Origin: Motiliproteus coralliicola
GTDB lineage: Bacteria > Pseudomonadota > Gammaproteobacteria > Pseudomonadales > Balneatricaceae
Direction: 5' to 3'
Assembly: GCF_003345655.1 (NCBI RefSeq)
Contig: NZ_QQOH01000003.1
Coordinates: 372,001-436,000, forward strand
Length of the DNA: 64,000 nt
Both the position numbers and the translations under genes were made by a program. Positions 54,818 to 64,000 of the stretch are shown here, one piece after another. Below the pieces are notes generated by a model. The model was not told the origin of the DNA. It was given only the letters and a program-made list of their open reading frames with translations, and did no database searches. Each line of letters starts with the position of its first letter. Within the stretch, counting starts at the first letter, position 1.

Positions 54818-56965
54818 TTAACTGTAAAAACGCTGATTGTCTGCGGCCATCGCACGCAGCTTATCAGTCGGCTTGTATAGGTTGCCCAGGCCCGCAAAGC
54901 TGTCGGCCAACTGGCAGAATTCGGCCACACCCATGGCATCGATATAGCGCAGTGCTCCACCGCGGAACGGAGGGAAACCGATGCCGTAGATCAGCCCCAT
55001 ATCGGCTTCGGCCGCCGAGGCAACGATGTTGTCCTCCAGGCAGCGAACGGTCTCCATGCACAACGGCACCATCATCGCGGCGATGATCTCTTCATCGCTG
55101 AAGTCACGTTTTTCGGTCACCACTGAATCCAGCAACGCCTGAATCTCCGGCGCCGGCTGCTTACGCAGCTTGCCTTTGCGATCCTTCTCATAGTTGTAGA
55201 AACCGCTGCCACTCTTCTGGCCCAGGCGTCCCTGTTCTACCAGTTTGGCAATCGCACTGGGATTATCACTGGCCATTCGATCCGGGAAGCCTTCAGCCAT
55301 CACGCCGTTGGCATGAACGGCGGTATCCAGGCCCACCACATCGAGCAGGTAAGCCGGGCCCATCGGCCAGCCAAAGCGCTCCATGACCTTGTCGATGCGA
55401 GCCAGTTCTACACCGGCTTCCAGCAGCTTGGCGAAACCGCCGAAGTAGGGGAACAGGATCCGATTAACCAGGAAGCCGGGGCAGTCATTGACCACGATCG
55501 GGGTCTTACCCATCTTCTGGGCATAGGCCACAGTAGCGGCAATAGCGGCGTCGGAGGTTTTTTCACCGCGGATCACTTCCACCAGCGGCATCCGGTGCAC
55601 CGGGTTGAAGAAGTGCATACCGCAGAAATTTTCCGGCCGCTGCAGCGACTCGGCCAGACGGCTGATGGAGATCGTTGAGGTGTTGGAGGTCAGAATCGTG
55701 TCTTTATCGACCTGCTTTTCGACCTCGGCCAGCACCATCCCTTTGACCTTGGGATTCTCGACCACGGCCTCGACCACCAGATCGACTTCGGCAAAGTCAC
55801 CGTAGCTCAGGGTCGGGCGAATCCGACTGAGGCTCGCCGCCATCTTCTTGCTGTCCATGCGACCACGCTCAACCTGACCGGACAACAGACGGCTGGCTTC
55901 ATCCAGACCGGTCTGGATCGCTTGCTCGTTGATATCCTTCATCAGGATCGGCGTACCTTTAACGGCGGACTGATAAGCGATACCGCCACCCATGATGCCG
56001 GCACCCAGAACCGCAGCCTGCCCGACCTTGGCCGCACCTTCGACATGACTGGCAGAAACTTTCTTGATCTGCTGATCGCTCAGGAACAGGCCGACTAGGT
56101 TGGCGCAAACGTCGGTCTTGGCCACTTTGGCAAACGCCTTGGCTTCCACCTCCAGCGCCTTGTCACGCCCCATGGCTGCGTGTTTCTGCATCGCCTTGAT
56201 TGCCGCTACCGGTGCCGGGTAGTGAGGTCCCGCCTTACCGGCAACAAAACCTTTGGCGGTTTCAAACGCCATCATCGCGTCCATCGGCGTCAATTTGACC
56301 GGGCTGGTCTTCTCGGCACGCCGCGCCAGATAATCGACTTTACCGGCCTGACACTGGGCCAGCAGATCCAGTGCGGCCGCACGCACCTGATCGACCGAAA
56401 CAACCACGTCGGCAGCACCTTCAAACAAGGCTTTGTCGGCACGTTTTTCGTTGCCGCTACAGATCCATTCGATCGCATTGTCCACCCCGATCAGACGCGG
56501 TAGACGTACGCTGCCACCCCAACCCGGGAAGATACCCAGCTTCACTTCCGGCAGACCAACCTTGGCGCTGTCGGCCATTACTCGATAGTCAGTCGACAGG
56601 CAGAGCTCGAAACCACCACCCAGGGCCAGACCGTTGATCGCGGTGACGGTCGGACAAGGCAGGTCTTCCAGGGCATTGAAGATCTGGTTCAAGCCCAGAT
56701 TCATCTCGACGATCTCTTCTTCGCTACGGGCAAAGACACCGTGGAACATGGTGATATCGGCACCGACGATGAACGCGTCCTTGGCGCTGCTCACCAGCAC
56801 ACCGGCAATATTGCTCTGGCCCTGCAACGCTTCGATCGCTGCCTTGAATTCTGTCAGCGCCTGCTCGTCAAACTTATTGATCGAGCTGCCTTCACGATCA
56901 AAGCGCAGTTCGAAGATGTTATCTTCCAACGCGATGACCTGAATCGCTTGTCCTTGGTAGATCAT
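54818..56965 (-). CDS. fadB: Fatty-acid oxidation complex alpha subunit
   Basis: A 715-residue multifunctional enzyme. The N-terminal hydratase/isomerase domain has [19 protein letters not shown] (about 105-125). The dehydrogenase part has [18 protein letters not shown] (about 317) and [19 protein letters not shown] (about 446). The C-terminus includes [15 protein letters not shown]. It hydrates and oxidises acyl-CoA intermediates before FadA. Length is standard for FadB. It heads the fadBA operon. Confidence 0.95.
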   Translation of the reverse strand: MIYQGQAIQVIALEDNIFELRFDREGSSINKFDEQALTEFKAAIEALQGQSNIAGVLVSSAKDAFIVGADITMFHGVFARSEEEIVEMNLGLNQIFNALEDLPCPTVTAINGLALGGGFELCLSTDYRVMADSAKVGLPEVKLGIFPGWGGSVRLPRLIGVDNAIEWICSGNEKRADKALFEGAADVVVSVDQVRAAALDLLAQCQAGKVDYLARRAEKTSPVKLTPMDAMMAFETAKGFVAGKAGPHYPAPVAAIKAMQKHAAMGRDKALEVEAKAFAKVAKTDVCANLVGLFLSDQQIKKVSASHVEGAAKVGQAAVLGAGIMGGGIAYQSAVKGTPILMKDINEQAIQTGLDEASRLLSGQVERGRMDSKKMAASLSRIRPTLSYGDFAEVDLVVEAVVENPKVKGMVLAEVEKQVDKDTILTSNTSTISISRLAESLQRPENFCGMHFFNPVHRMPLVEVIRGEKTSDAAIAATVAYAQKMGKTPIVVNDCPGFLVNRILFPYFGGFAKLLEAGVELARIDKVMERFGWPMGPAYLLDVVGLDTAVHANGVMAEGFPDRMASDNPSAIAKLVEQGRLGQKSGSGFYNYEKDRKGKLRKQPAPEIQALLDSVVTEKRDFSDEEIIAAMMVPLCMETVRCLEDNIVASAAEADMGLIYGIGFPPFRGGALRYIDAMGVAEFCQLADSFAGLGNLYKPTDKLRAMAADNQRFYS

Positions 56966-57215
56966 GGTTTCACCCTTATCCGGTTATCCGAATCGCTCGG
57001 AGTGGATGGTTATTGTTCTCCCGGGTCTCAGCCCGGCAGGGATAATGCATTGTTGGTCAGCAGCCAGCAGCAGACAATGTCAGTTTTGGCCAAATTAATG
57101 ACAAAAACGGTCTACCTGGTTTATTAAGCGCACTCTAACGCGCAATAAACCACAGCCGTACTGCCTACAACTTAGCAGCCAGGGAGAGGATTGCAGGGAT
57201 CGATGGGGTCTGGAT

Positions 57216-58247
57216 TCAGCTGATCTGACGGCGGTAATCGCCGGGGGTCATACCGGTCCATTTTTTGAACGAACGGAAAAATGCGCTGGTCTCTTCAAAG
57301 CCCATCAGCAGGGCCACGTCGGTATTGCTGAGATCCGGATAACTCAAATAGTTGGTTGCCGCCTCGCGACGGCACTCATCCTTGATCTTCTGGTAGGAGG
57401 TCCCTTCAGCCTGCAGGCGCCGACGTAGCGTGGTTACCGACATGTGCAGGGCTTCAGCCACCTGTTCAGCCCCCGGCAGCGGGCGACTGAAATCTCGCCC
57501 AATCAGCGCCCTTACCTGGGCCCTCAGGCTGTTGTCACTATCGACCATCACCAACAGTTGATAGGGTGCGGTTTTTAAGAAGCCCTGCAGGCTCTCTTCG
57601 GTCTGAACCAGCGGCAGTTTGGACTGGGTCAACTCGAAACGTAGCTGATTGACCGGCTGATTAAATTTCACCGGAGCCTGAAACAGCACCTCATAATCAC
57701 GGGCATCTCGGGGCTTGGAAAAGCTGAAGCAAACTGCTGACAATTCCACCCGACGGCCCACCAGCCAGCTCTGAAAATGGTGCCAGCAGGACAACGCGGT
57801 ACGGATCGAATTTCGACCGGCATCGGCCATAATCTGGTCGAACTCTTCAACACTGACCTCTTCCAGTGGCGCCAGGGAGATGCTGCCATGGCGGCCGCGT
57901 TCTTCGTACTTGGGCTTTATTCGCGCGCCGCGACAGATCTCGTAAAACTCGCTGGCCCGCTGCATCGCCTCCCCCAGAGTCGGACAATGGATACAACACA
58001 GGCACATCATCCGGAAGGTACCGTTGGGTACCTTGCCGCCGCTGGGCATACCGTAGGATTCATCGCGCATCTGCCACATCGCCTTCTGATACAGACGACC
58101 GTACTTGGCAGCAGAGAGCTCCGGTTGCTGCAGCTCTTCGGCACTGATCTCGGCGGCTTCCAGCAGCGCCCGCAGATCGGCGGAGCTATCCTCCAATGAC
58201 TTGATCAGTGAATGGACATACGCAGCGGGGACAGTCAGATCAGACAC
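57216..58247 (-). CDS. AraC family regulator (arabinose-binding-like / OruR type)
   Basis: A 343-residue regulator. The N-terminal 200 residues match the AraC_binding_2-like (OruR/ArgR-type) sensor, with LYQKAMWQMRDESYGMPSGG and MMCLCCIHCPTLGEAMQR. The C-terminal 80 residues carry VAEALHMSVTTLRRRLQ and VALLMGFEETSAFFRSF. The start is GTG with AAGGTGTC upstream. It lies beside fadBA on the same strand and may regulate fatty-acid use; this is inference. Confidence 0.85.
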   Translation of the reverse strand: MSDLTVPAAYVHSLIKSLEDSSADLRALLEAAEISAEELQQPELSAAKYGRLYQKAMWQMRDESYGMPSGGKVPNGTFRMMCLCCIHCPTLGEAMQRASEFYEICRGARIKPKYEERGRHGSISLAPLEEVSVEEFDQIMADAGRNSIRTALSCWHHFQSWLVGRRVELSAVCFSFSKPRDARDYEVLFQAPVKFNQPVNQLRFELTQSKLPLVQTEESLQGFLKTAPYQLLVMVDSDNSLRAQVRALIGRDFSRPLPGAEQVAEALHMSVTTLRRRLQAEGTSYQKIKDECRREAATNYLSYPDLSNTDVALLMGFEETSAFFRSFKKWTGMTPGDYRRQIS

Positions 58248-58474
58248 AACGACACCTTAGTCAGCATAACAGTAGCAATAGCAACCATATGACTACGAAG
58301 ACATCTATTTATCAAGTCAAAAACCTGCTTTATGACTAACATAAACCGCCAACCGACCCCTTATCCTCACCACCGGGCCGAACTTGTTCGCCGCCGACGA
58401 GTCCAAATTCGCAACAGCAGCCAACAACAATCCAGTTACCTGCTGAGAATCCTTGAGCCGATAAGGTAATTCCG

Positions 58475-59122
58475 ATGCCATCTCCTTCACACCTGGCCCT
58501 GATCGGCCTTGTTAGCCTGGTACTGAGCGGCTGCAACAGCGTCACTTCCAACGTGATCAGCTTCCATGAAAACCAGCTCGAACACCGCGGCTCCATCAGC
58601 GTTCAGCCTGCTGACCCAGCGCTGCGCGACAGCCTGGAATTTGATCATCATCGGTTTATGCTGGAGCACTTCCTGAGCCTGGAGGGCTACCGGGTGATCG
58701 ACAGCCATCAACCGGGCGCCGCCCAAACCGACTTGGTTGCCCTGCTTGATTACGAAGTCGAAGGGGTGCAGACCGAAGTTCGCAGTTATCCACACTTCAG
58801 TTACGGTTTCGGCAGTTATCGGGGATCCAATTCGGTCCATTTCGGCACCCACTGGGACCGCCACGACTGGATCACCCATCAATCCATGGCCCATGCCTCA
58901 GCACAAAACCGCTTCAATCGCATCCTCAGGCTGCAGATCCGGGCCAACAGCGACGCTTCGGACAATCCGCCAATTTACGAAGGACGTGTCCAGAGCCTGG
59001 GGCGCTGCAGCAACATCACCCCGGTGTTCAACGCCATGCTGAAAGCCCTGTTTACCGACTTTCCCGGCCAGCCCGGCCAGAACCGCAAAGTCAAAATCGA
59101 ATCCAACGGCGATAGCTGCTAG
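58475..59122 (+). CDS. DUF4136-like lipoprotein
   Basis: A 215-residue exported lipoprotein. The signal peptide ends in VLSGCNS (Cys near residue 20). The mature part, with strands around SISVQPADPALRDSLEFDHH and a Gly/Ser/His-rich loop (PHFSYGFGSYRGSNSVHFGT), resembles the DUF4136 family of envelope proteins. Function unknown. AAGGTAATTCCG precedes the ATG. The thiolase-like gene follows 60 bp downstream. Confidence 0.72.
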   Translation: MPSPSHLALIGLVSLVLSGCNSVTSNVISFHENQLEHRGSISVQPADPALRDSLEFDHHRFMLEHFLSLEGYRVIDSHQPGAAQTDLVALLDYEVEGVQTEVRSYPHFSYGFGSYRGSNSVHFGTHWDRHDWITHQSMAHASAQNRFNRILRLQIRANSDASDNPPIYEGRVQSLGRCSNITPVFNAMLKALFTDFPGQPGQNRKVKIESNGDSC

Positions 59123-59182
59123 CATCCCGAGGCCAAGTCAGATCGCCTTCGGGCGCCATCATCAACGCCAAGGGAACAGAGT

Positions 59183-60250
59183 ATGGCTCGCGCCCAGATA
59201 ATCAGCGCCGCAAAGGTGATCGATAATGTCGGCTGTATGCAGCACTGCCTGACCCTGGAGCAGCGCATCATCGATCTAGGCCATCCCCTGCGCCAGCTCC
59301 ATATCGACCCGCTTAGCACCGACTGGCACAGCCCGGAACAACCGGACCACTTCCGCAGCGGCTGTGGCCCGATCGAAGCCCTGGCACGAGCTCAGCAACT
59401 GATCCAAGAGGGTACTCCGGCGGTCGTCATCTGCGGCGAGGACAATATCAAGACCGGCTACGCCCGCCATCAACGACTGGAGTTGATGGAGATCTACGGT
59501 CAACAGCAGCCGATCACCGAAGCCTACAACGCCCTGGCACTCCGCTTCTTGCAGCTGCACCAGATCGACGAAAGCCACTTCCGTCAGCTGGCCCACGCCC
59601 TGTTCGACAACTACTGCCTCAGTTACCGCAATGTACTCAGCGATGAGTTCAGCGAAGAACTGCTGCCCGATGCCCGCTGGCACCAACCGCTGACCTCGCT
59701 GTTCCGCGGGGTCGATTGCGCCAACCCGCTGGTGGACTTTCAGGGCCGCCTGCTGATCGTCAGCGATCAATTAGCCGATCAACTGGCCTGCCCGATTGAG
59801 CAGCGTCTGGATATCCGTGCGGTTGGCCTGAGTCGACTGCAGCAGGACGGCCCCGAGGGGCTCGAACAGATCGCCCGCTACGACCATCTCGAAGCGGCCT
59901 ATCAGGACTGCTGTCGCGAAGCCAAGGTCGATTTTGCGGATGAATTCAAAGCCGGTCAGGGCCTGCTCGAAGCCTATACCTGCTACCCGGTGGTGCCGAT
60001 GGCATTCCTGCTGGCATCGGGCTTGGTGGACGTTCTGGAACAGATTCCGGCGTTTCTGCAACGCCACAGCATTACCGTCACCGGCGGCATGAACCTGGCC
60101 AAAGCGGCCTGGAACAACCCGGCTCTGAACGCCCTGATCAGTATGCATCACTGTCTGCTGAACGGTGACGAGCGCTACGGCATGGTGCACGGTAATGGAG
60201 GATTAGGGTATCGCCAGGGGGTTGCGCTGCTGGCCAAAGTCGACCGCTAA
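59183..60250 (+). CDS. Thiolase-superfamily protein lacking the GHP histidine
   Basis: A 355-residue protein. DHFRSGCGPIEALARAQQL (Cys near residue 61) aligns with the thiolase nucleophile region, PAVVICGEDNIKTGY with the following strand, and VHGNGGLGYRQGVALLAK with the C-terminus of thiolase-like proteins. The usual GHP motif is replaced by VTGGMNLAKAAWNNPAL, and the second Cys is absent. Normal thiolytic or condensing activity is therefore doubtful. AAGGGAACAGAGT precedes the ATG. Confidence 0.7.
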   Translation: MARAQIISAAKVIDNVGCMQHCLTLEQRIIDLGHPLRQLHIDPLSTDWHSPEQPDHFRSGCGPIEALARAQQLIQEGTPAVVICGEDNIKTGYARHQRLELMEIYGQQQPITEAYNALALRFLQLHQIDESHFRQLAHALFDNYCLSYRNVLSDEFSEELLPDARWHQPLTSLFRGVDCANPLVDFQGRLLIVSDQLADQLACPIEQRLDIRAVGLSRLQQDGPEGLEQIARYDHLEAAYQDCCREAKVDFADEFKAGQGLLEAYTCYPVVPMAFLLASGLVDVLEQIPAFLQRHSITVTGGMNLAKAAWNNPALNALISMHHCLLNGDERYGMVHGNGGLGYRQGVALLAKVDR

Positions 60251-60278
60251 CCGCTCCAGTACTATTGAGTTCGCGCCG

Positions 60279-62180
60279 CTAGCCCTGGGTGACCACCAGG
60301 TCGCCCTTGGGACGGCAGCTGCAGGCCAGCACGTAGCCCTGCTCCTTGTCCTGCTCTGACAGGCCGGCATCCTGCAGTACTTCCACCTCACCACTCTCCA
60401 GCTTGACCCGGCAACTACCGCAGAAACCTCCACGACAGGAAAATGGAATCGCCACCCCAGCCTTCTCGGCCTGCTCCAGCAGGGTACTGTGGGTGTCGCC
60501 TTCGACAAAGCTGTCCCAGGAGTCGAACAGAATCTTGACCGGCTGATCCGGCTTCGCATCGGAGGAGTCGTCAAACTCCCGCACCCCGAAGCTCTCTTCG
60601 AAGTAGTGGGTTTCCGGTAATCCCAGCGCCAACAACAACTCCTTGGCACGGGCCATAAATGGATGGGGACCGCAGACGTAGGCCTGCCGCTCGCTGAGCT
60701 TTGACACCGCCTCCAACATCGAACGATCCAATCGACCACGGAAGCTGCGCAGATCACCGGGCTTGGCCTGGGTCAGGGTGTAAACCAGCTCGCACCGGCC
60801 ATGCTGGGCCGCCAGCAGTTCCAGCTCTTGGCGGGCGATCAGGTCGGCCTCGGTATGGGCGCTATGGAAAAACACGATATCGTTATCAAGCTGCAAGTCG
60901 GTCATCCAGCGCAACATCGACAACATCGGGGTGATACCACTACCAGCCGACAACAGCAGGATCTTGTCCTGAGGCGCGGCGAAACAGTGGAAATCCCCTG
61001 CAGGGGCACGCGCATGTATGGAATCACCCAGTTTCAGGTTATCGTGCAGCCAGTTGGAGATCCGCCCGCCCTCGACTCGCTTGACCGTTATCGACAACCG
61101 CTCCGGACGGCTGGGGCTGCTCGATAGGGTATAGTTTCGATGGACCGGCTCGCCGTCGACTTCCAGCTCAAGGCAGATAAACTGGCCCGGTTGGTAGTCC
61201 GGCTGAAGCTTACCGGCCAGTTCAAACGTAAAGGTGCGCACATCCGCCGTCTCATCTCGCAGATGAACGCAGTGCAGCTCGGCCAGCTCGTTACTGCGCC
61301 AGCGATGGGGCCGAACGGCGGGTTTCGGCTTCGGCGGCGCATTATCCGGATAGTGCGGCGGCTCGACAGTTTCCAGCACCTCAATCGGATCATAGAGAGT
61401 TATTTTTCCCGGATTAGCCGCCACGAAGTTCTGACCGAAATAGACCTTCCGATCCTCACCTTTGCGATAACGTGACAACGTCACCAGCGGTTCATTATCC
61501 GCATCGGGCTGAGCCGTCTGCGGGTCGATGCTGGTCAGCACACAACGTGAACAGCCGTCGGTAGCGACAAACTCGACCTCACCGATACGAATCCGCTTCC
61601 AGCTGTCCTCGGCAAAGGCTTCGCAACCCTTGGCCACCAGGTTGGGGCGAAATCGGGTCATCGGAAGCTCCCGACCAACCCGGCTGTTGAGATCCTCCAG
61701 AGAGGCTTCAGAGATCAACAACAGCGGGGAGGCATCGGCGAAACTGACCTGCCCGTCCGGCACGCCGTCAAAACCTTCTTTTCTCGGTCGCTGGGTCTGC
61801 TCACCGCAGTACAGCAACTGAACCGGCTCCTCCAGCAGACGGCTGAACCAGTCTGCGGCCGCGTCACCGCAACTCTGGCCCTGCATCGACTGACCCCAGA
61901 TCTCCAATGGCCGGTAGTCATCAACGAAATCACGGTAATTCAGCGTAATGGGTTCCATCTCCGGTGCCCGAAGGTGCAAACCGTCAGCACCCAGCGCGCT
62001 GTGAACCAGCAACAATCTGGAATGGGTGCGGGCGGTGACGAAGCTGCCGTCCGGTCGGGCGACGACAAAACGGCGATCGAACGCCAGCCCCCGCTCCTCC
62101 ATATAGGCATGATTCAGGTGAATACCGGTGGTGGACTTAATCGGATAAACGCTGATCTGACTGACGCAGGGGTTGGACAT
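60279..62180 (-). CDS. MOSC / ferredoxin reductase / 2Fe-2S ferredoxin fusion protein
   Basis: A 633-residue cytosolic oxidoreductase. Residues 1-270 form a YcbX-like MOSC beta barrel and MOSC domain (FVATDGCSRCVLTSIDPQTA holds the conserved Cys). Residues about 285-520 form a flavin reductase with RNYTLSSSP, LLSAGSGITPML and YVCGPHPF. Residues about 545-633 form a 2Fe-2S ferredoxin with CRGGFCGSCRVKL and a later C (LACSC). It likely reduces N-hydroxylated compounds through the molybdenum cofactor. The ATG at 62180 fits the family start. Confidence 0.88.
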   Translation of the reverse strand: MSNPCVSQISVYPIKSTTGIHLNHAYMEERGLAFDRRFVVARPDGSFVTARTHSRLLLVHSALGADGLHLRAPEMEPITLNYRDFVDDYRPLEIWGQSMQGQSCGDAAADWFSRLLEEPVQLLYCGEQTQRPRKEGFDGVPDGQVSFADASPLLLISEASLEDLNSRVGRELPMTRFRPNLVAKGCEAFAEDSWKRIRIGEVEFVATDGCSRCVLTSIDPQTAQPDADNEPLVTLSRYRKGEDRKVYFGQNFVAANPGKITLYDPIEVLETVEPPHYPDNAPPKPKPAVRPHRWRSNELAELHCVHLRDETADVRTFTFELAGKLQPDYQPGQFICLELEVDGEPVHRNYTLSSSPSRPERLSITVKRVEGGRISNWLHDNLKLGDSIHARAPAGDFHCFAAPQDKILLLSAGSGITPMLSMLRWMTDLQLDNDIVFFHSAHTEADLIARQELELLAAQHGRCELVYTLTQAKPGDLRSFRGRLDRSMLEAVSKLSERQAYVCGPHPFMARAKELLLALGLPETHYFEESFGVREFDDSSDAKPDQPVKILFDSWDSFVEGDTHSTLLEQAEKAGVAIPFSCRGGFCGSCRVKLESGEVEVLQDAGLSEQDKEQGYVLACSCRPKGDLVVTQG

Positions 62181-62344
62181 AATGCAATACCGCTGTTGAG
62201 GGACTGCTTGAAAGTAGCAGATCAAAACCCGTTTTTCATCAGCGGTTTATTAAAGCAAGGAGCACCGAATCAGTGATTCGATGCCGGATTGAGACGAGCA
62301 GCAGGAAGGAAGAAATTACTGCTCGTCACTCCGAGATCGAGGAC

Positions 62345-62617
62345 TTAGGGAACCTGCGAATAAGTCTTTGCTAGCTTCTGGCTTTCAGCTTGGTTCGCAA
62401 TCCAGGCGCAGCTTTGAAGTCATGTCTAGACCTTACGAAAAGCTGCAACGCAGAGTGCGGATCAAGCTGAAAGCCCCGCAGGGCAAGGCCTGAAGCACAC
62501 AATTTCGTCGTTGCAACCTTTGCTAAGGGCGACGGCCATTAGCTTCAGCTTGCGTCTAGAACTTGCGTACTTCAGGCGCTTGCAGAAGCCGCAGAGACTT
62601 GTTCGCTGGTTCCTTAG
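62345..62617. repeat. MITE-like element with imperfect terminal inverted repeats
   Basis: About 273 bp. The left end (62345-62371, TTAGGGAACCTGCGAATAAG...) and right end (62591-62617, ...TTGTTCGCTGGTTCCTTAG) are inverted repeats agreeing at most positions. Inside are GGCTTTCAGCTTGGTTCGCA (62380-62399) and its near-complement (62456-62475). No gene is present. The right end supplies the dsbC stop codon. A partial copy lies at 5622-5653. Confidence 0.65.
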
Positions 62618-63366
62618 CTCTGATCGTCGATCTCTGCTGCCAGGCGGGCTGCCGGCAGATAGCCGGGCATCAGGCGGCCGCTTTCCAATACCAGCGCAGG
62701 GGTCCCGGTGACACCGAAACGCTGCCCCAGGTCATAGTGATCGGCCACCGGGTTATCACAGCTCTTCGACGCTACCCGGGCACCGCTTTTGGACTGGGTC
62801 ATCGCTTCATGCTGATCATCGGCACACCAGACCGAAACCATCTGCCGGTAGGTACCCGAACCGATGCCGGCGCGAGGAAAGGCCAGATAGCGGACCTCGA
62901 TCCCTTGCTTGTTGTAGTCTTCCATCTCGCTGTGAAGCTTACGGCAATAACCGCAGTCCACATCGGTAAAGGCGTAAACCACCGCCTTGGTTTCACCCTT
63001 GGCCGGGAAACTGATATAGGTGTCGCTGTCCAACCCCTTCAGTGCCTCAGCCCGATACTGATCTTTGCGCTTCTTGCTGAGGTTCACGAACCGATCCTTT
63101 TTCAACTGGTACAGATTCCCGAGGACAAAATGGCTGGCATCGGGGCTAGAGAACAGGGTTTCTCCGCTGCTCAGCTCGACCTCGACCACCCCCTCAATCA
63201 CCGACGGCTTGACCGCGCTGACTTCGATCATCGGATTGACCTGCTGTAGCTTATCGACAATCAGCTTGCGCTGAGAGTCACTCACCTCGGCAGCACTCAA
63301 CAGGGAACTTCCCAGCAGCAGCGAAAGCGACAGGGGCAGAGAAAACAGAGAAGCGGATAAACGCAT
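62614..63366 (-). CDS. dsbC: Periplasmic disulfide isomerase DsbC
   Basis: A 250-residue exported protein. The signal peptide (residues 1-25) is followed by the dimerisation domain (LQQVNPMIEVSAVKPSVIEG) and a thioredoxin-like domain with CGYC (in DVDCGYCRKLH) and the cis-Pro loop GTPALVLESG. It rearranges wrong disulfides. ATG 63366 has GAGGTGATC before it. It follows xerD on the same strand, the usual gammaproteobacterial order. Its 3' end overlaps the MITE-like element. Confidence 0.9.
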   Translation of the reverse strand: MRLSASLFSLPLSLSLLLGSSLLSAAEVSDSQRKLIVDKLQQVNPMIEVSAVKPSVIEGVVEVELSSGETLFSSPDASHFVLGNLYQLKKDRFVNLSKKRKDQYRAEALKGLDSDTYISFPAKGETKAVVYAFTDVDCGYCRKLHSEMEDYNKQGIEVRYLAFPRAGIGSGTYRQMVSVWCADDQHEAMTQSKSGARVASKSCDNPVADHYDLGQRFGVTGTPALVLESGRLMPGYLPAARLAAEIDDQS

Positions 63367-63442
63367 GATCACCTCAAAATCTGTGAAAAATGGCCGTGGG
63401 CCCGGTTATAACACCCTTAGAGCGCTAACACCCCCAACAAGT

Positions 63443-64000
63443 TCAGCCACGGGGATGATGTTGTTGATGCAGTGATTGTAATCGGTGCTGGGCAATATGA
63501 GTATAGATCTGGGTTGTCGACAGACTCGAATGCCCCAGCAGTAGCTGGACCACCCTAAGATCGGCCCCGTGATTAAGCAGATGCGTGGCAAAGGCATGCC
63601 TTAGAGTGTGGGGCGACAGCGGCTTGGTAATACCGGCTAACGCGGCATACTTCTTAATTCGATGCCAGAACGTCTGACGTGTCATCTGACGACCCAACTT
63701 GCTCGGGAACAACACCTCGCTGTCACCGCGCTCCAGCAGTAGCACCCGGCCTTGACGCAGATAGCGCGCCAACCACTCGATCGCCTCTTCGCCCAGCGGC
63801 ACCAGGCGTTCTTTGTCACCCTTGCCGGTGACCCGCACCACGCCCTGGCGCAGATTCACCATCGACAACTCCAACCCCACCAACTCGCTGACTCGCAGAC
63901 CACAGGCGTAAAGCAACTCCAGCATCACCCGATCACGCAGACCCAGCGGATCCGATGGATCCGGCGCCCCCAACAGCGCCTCCACTTCGACCTCGGTCAG
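63443..64000 (-). CDS. xerD: Tyrosine recombinase XerD, C-terminal part (runs off window)
   Basis: 185 residues of the catalytic domain; the N-terminal part lies beyond position 64000. [14 protein letters not shown] holds the first Arg, [14 protein letters not shown] the Lys, [20 protein letters not shown] the His-Arg, [15 protein letters not shown] the His and Tyr nucleophile. It resolves chromosome dimers at dif with XerC. The downstream dsbC and the match to the XerD consensus favour XerD over XerC or an integron integrase. Confidence 0.9.
   Translation of the reverse strand: MTEVEVEALLGAPDPSDPLGLRDRVMLELLYACGLRVSELVGLELSMVNLRQGVVRVTGKGDKERLVPLGEEAIEWLARYLRQGRVLLLERGDSEVLFPSKLGRQMTRQTFWHRIKKYAALAGITKPLSPHTLRHAFATHLLNHGADLRVVQLLLGHSSLSTTQIYTHIAQHRLQSLHQQHHPRG

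Noticed and set aside
57105-57125. FadR-like operator upstream of fadB
   Set aside because: AACGGTCTACCTGGTT resembles the FadR half sites but is one base short between the core halves and is not symmetric.
63443-64000. Tyrosine recombinase considered as the integron integrase
   Set aside because: Sequence matches XerD, lies beside dsbC in the usual order, is 53 kb from the attC sites and shows no integron-specific insertion in the visible part.

Overview
The window looks like a chromosomal segment of a GC-rich, aerobic, motile gammaproteobacterium, probably a free-living marine or aquatic Oceanospirillales/Pseudomonadales-type bacterium. This rests on the fadB-fadA pair, xerD next to dsbC, a glnK-amtB unit with sigma-54/NtrC-like sites, a Gly-CCC tRNA, a PHB-type acetoacetyl-CoA reductase and many c-di-GMP and chemotaxis proteins. 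The exact genus cannot be read from the sequence. No rRNA, IS element, prophage or CRISPR array was seen.

Layout. 1-5600: an edge fragment of a possible CBS-domain gene, a four-haem cytochrome, GlxA- and AraC-type regulators, a rhodanese, a DUF1272 protein and an EamA transporter. 5660-10480: an AT-rich accessory island. It has a diguanylate cyclase at one end, then same-strand genes separated by integron-type attC sites with no integrase nearby (a CALIN-like array). Two of the cassette proteins carry RxxxxH motifs typical of HEPN domains. 10600-20310: core genes (RsmC-like and RsuA rRNA modification, a membrane protein, glutamate dehydrogenase) and an amino-acid group (Cds1-like PLP enzyme, LysE exporter, threonine aldolase) with two AraC regulators. 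20384-22390: a chemoreceptor and tRNA-Gly(CCC).

22600-29620 is a compact same-strand cluster: di-haem peroxidase, chemoreceptor, cupredoxin-like protein, EAL phosphodiesterase with a degenerate GGDEF domain, and a porin-like protein. It looks like a periplasmic redox or metal sensing unit feeding c-di-GMP and taxis. 29700-34460: phbB, a stator pair (motA/motB type) without other flagellar genes, and glnK-amtB. 34480-45600: a DEAD-box helicase, YaiI, a GAF-GGDEF cyclase, L-serine dehydratase, a TauE/SafE exporter, an LEA-type lipoprotein, a purine permease facing a phosphoribosyltransferase, and a GAF-winged-helix regulator. 45700-49050: truncated haemoglobin, IbpA with a ROSE-like RNA thermometer, a second TauE/SafE protein, and a DegQ-type protease.

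49170-58250 is a fatty-acid degradation block on the minus strand: fadD, an SCP2 protein, a large acyl-CoA dehydrogenase, fadA-fadB and an AraC regulator. 58470-64000 holds a lipoprotein, an atypical thiolase-like protein, a MOSC-ferredoxin reductase-ferredoxin fusion, a MITE-like inverted-repeat element, dsbC and the C-terminal part of xerD running off the window.

Main points of interest: the CALIN with HEPN-like cassettes, the peroxidase/chemoreceptor/cupredoxin/EAL/porin cluster, the ROSE-like thermometer, the sigma-54/NtrC control region of glnK, the MITE-like element with a partial second copy 57 kb away, and the three-module MOSC fusion.
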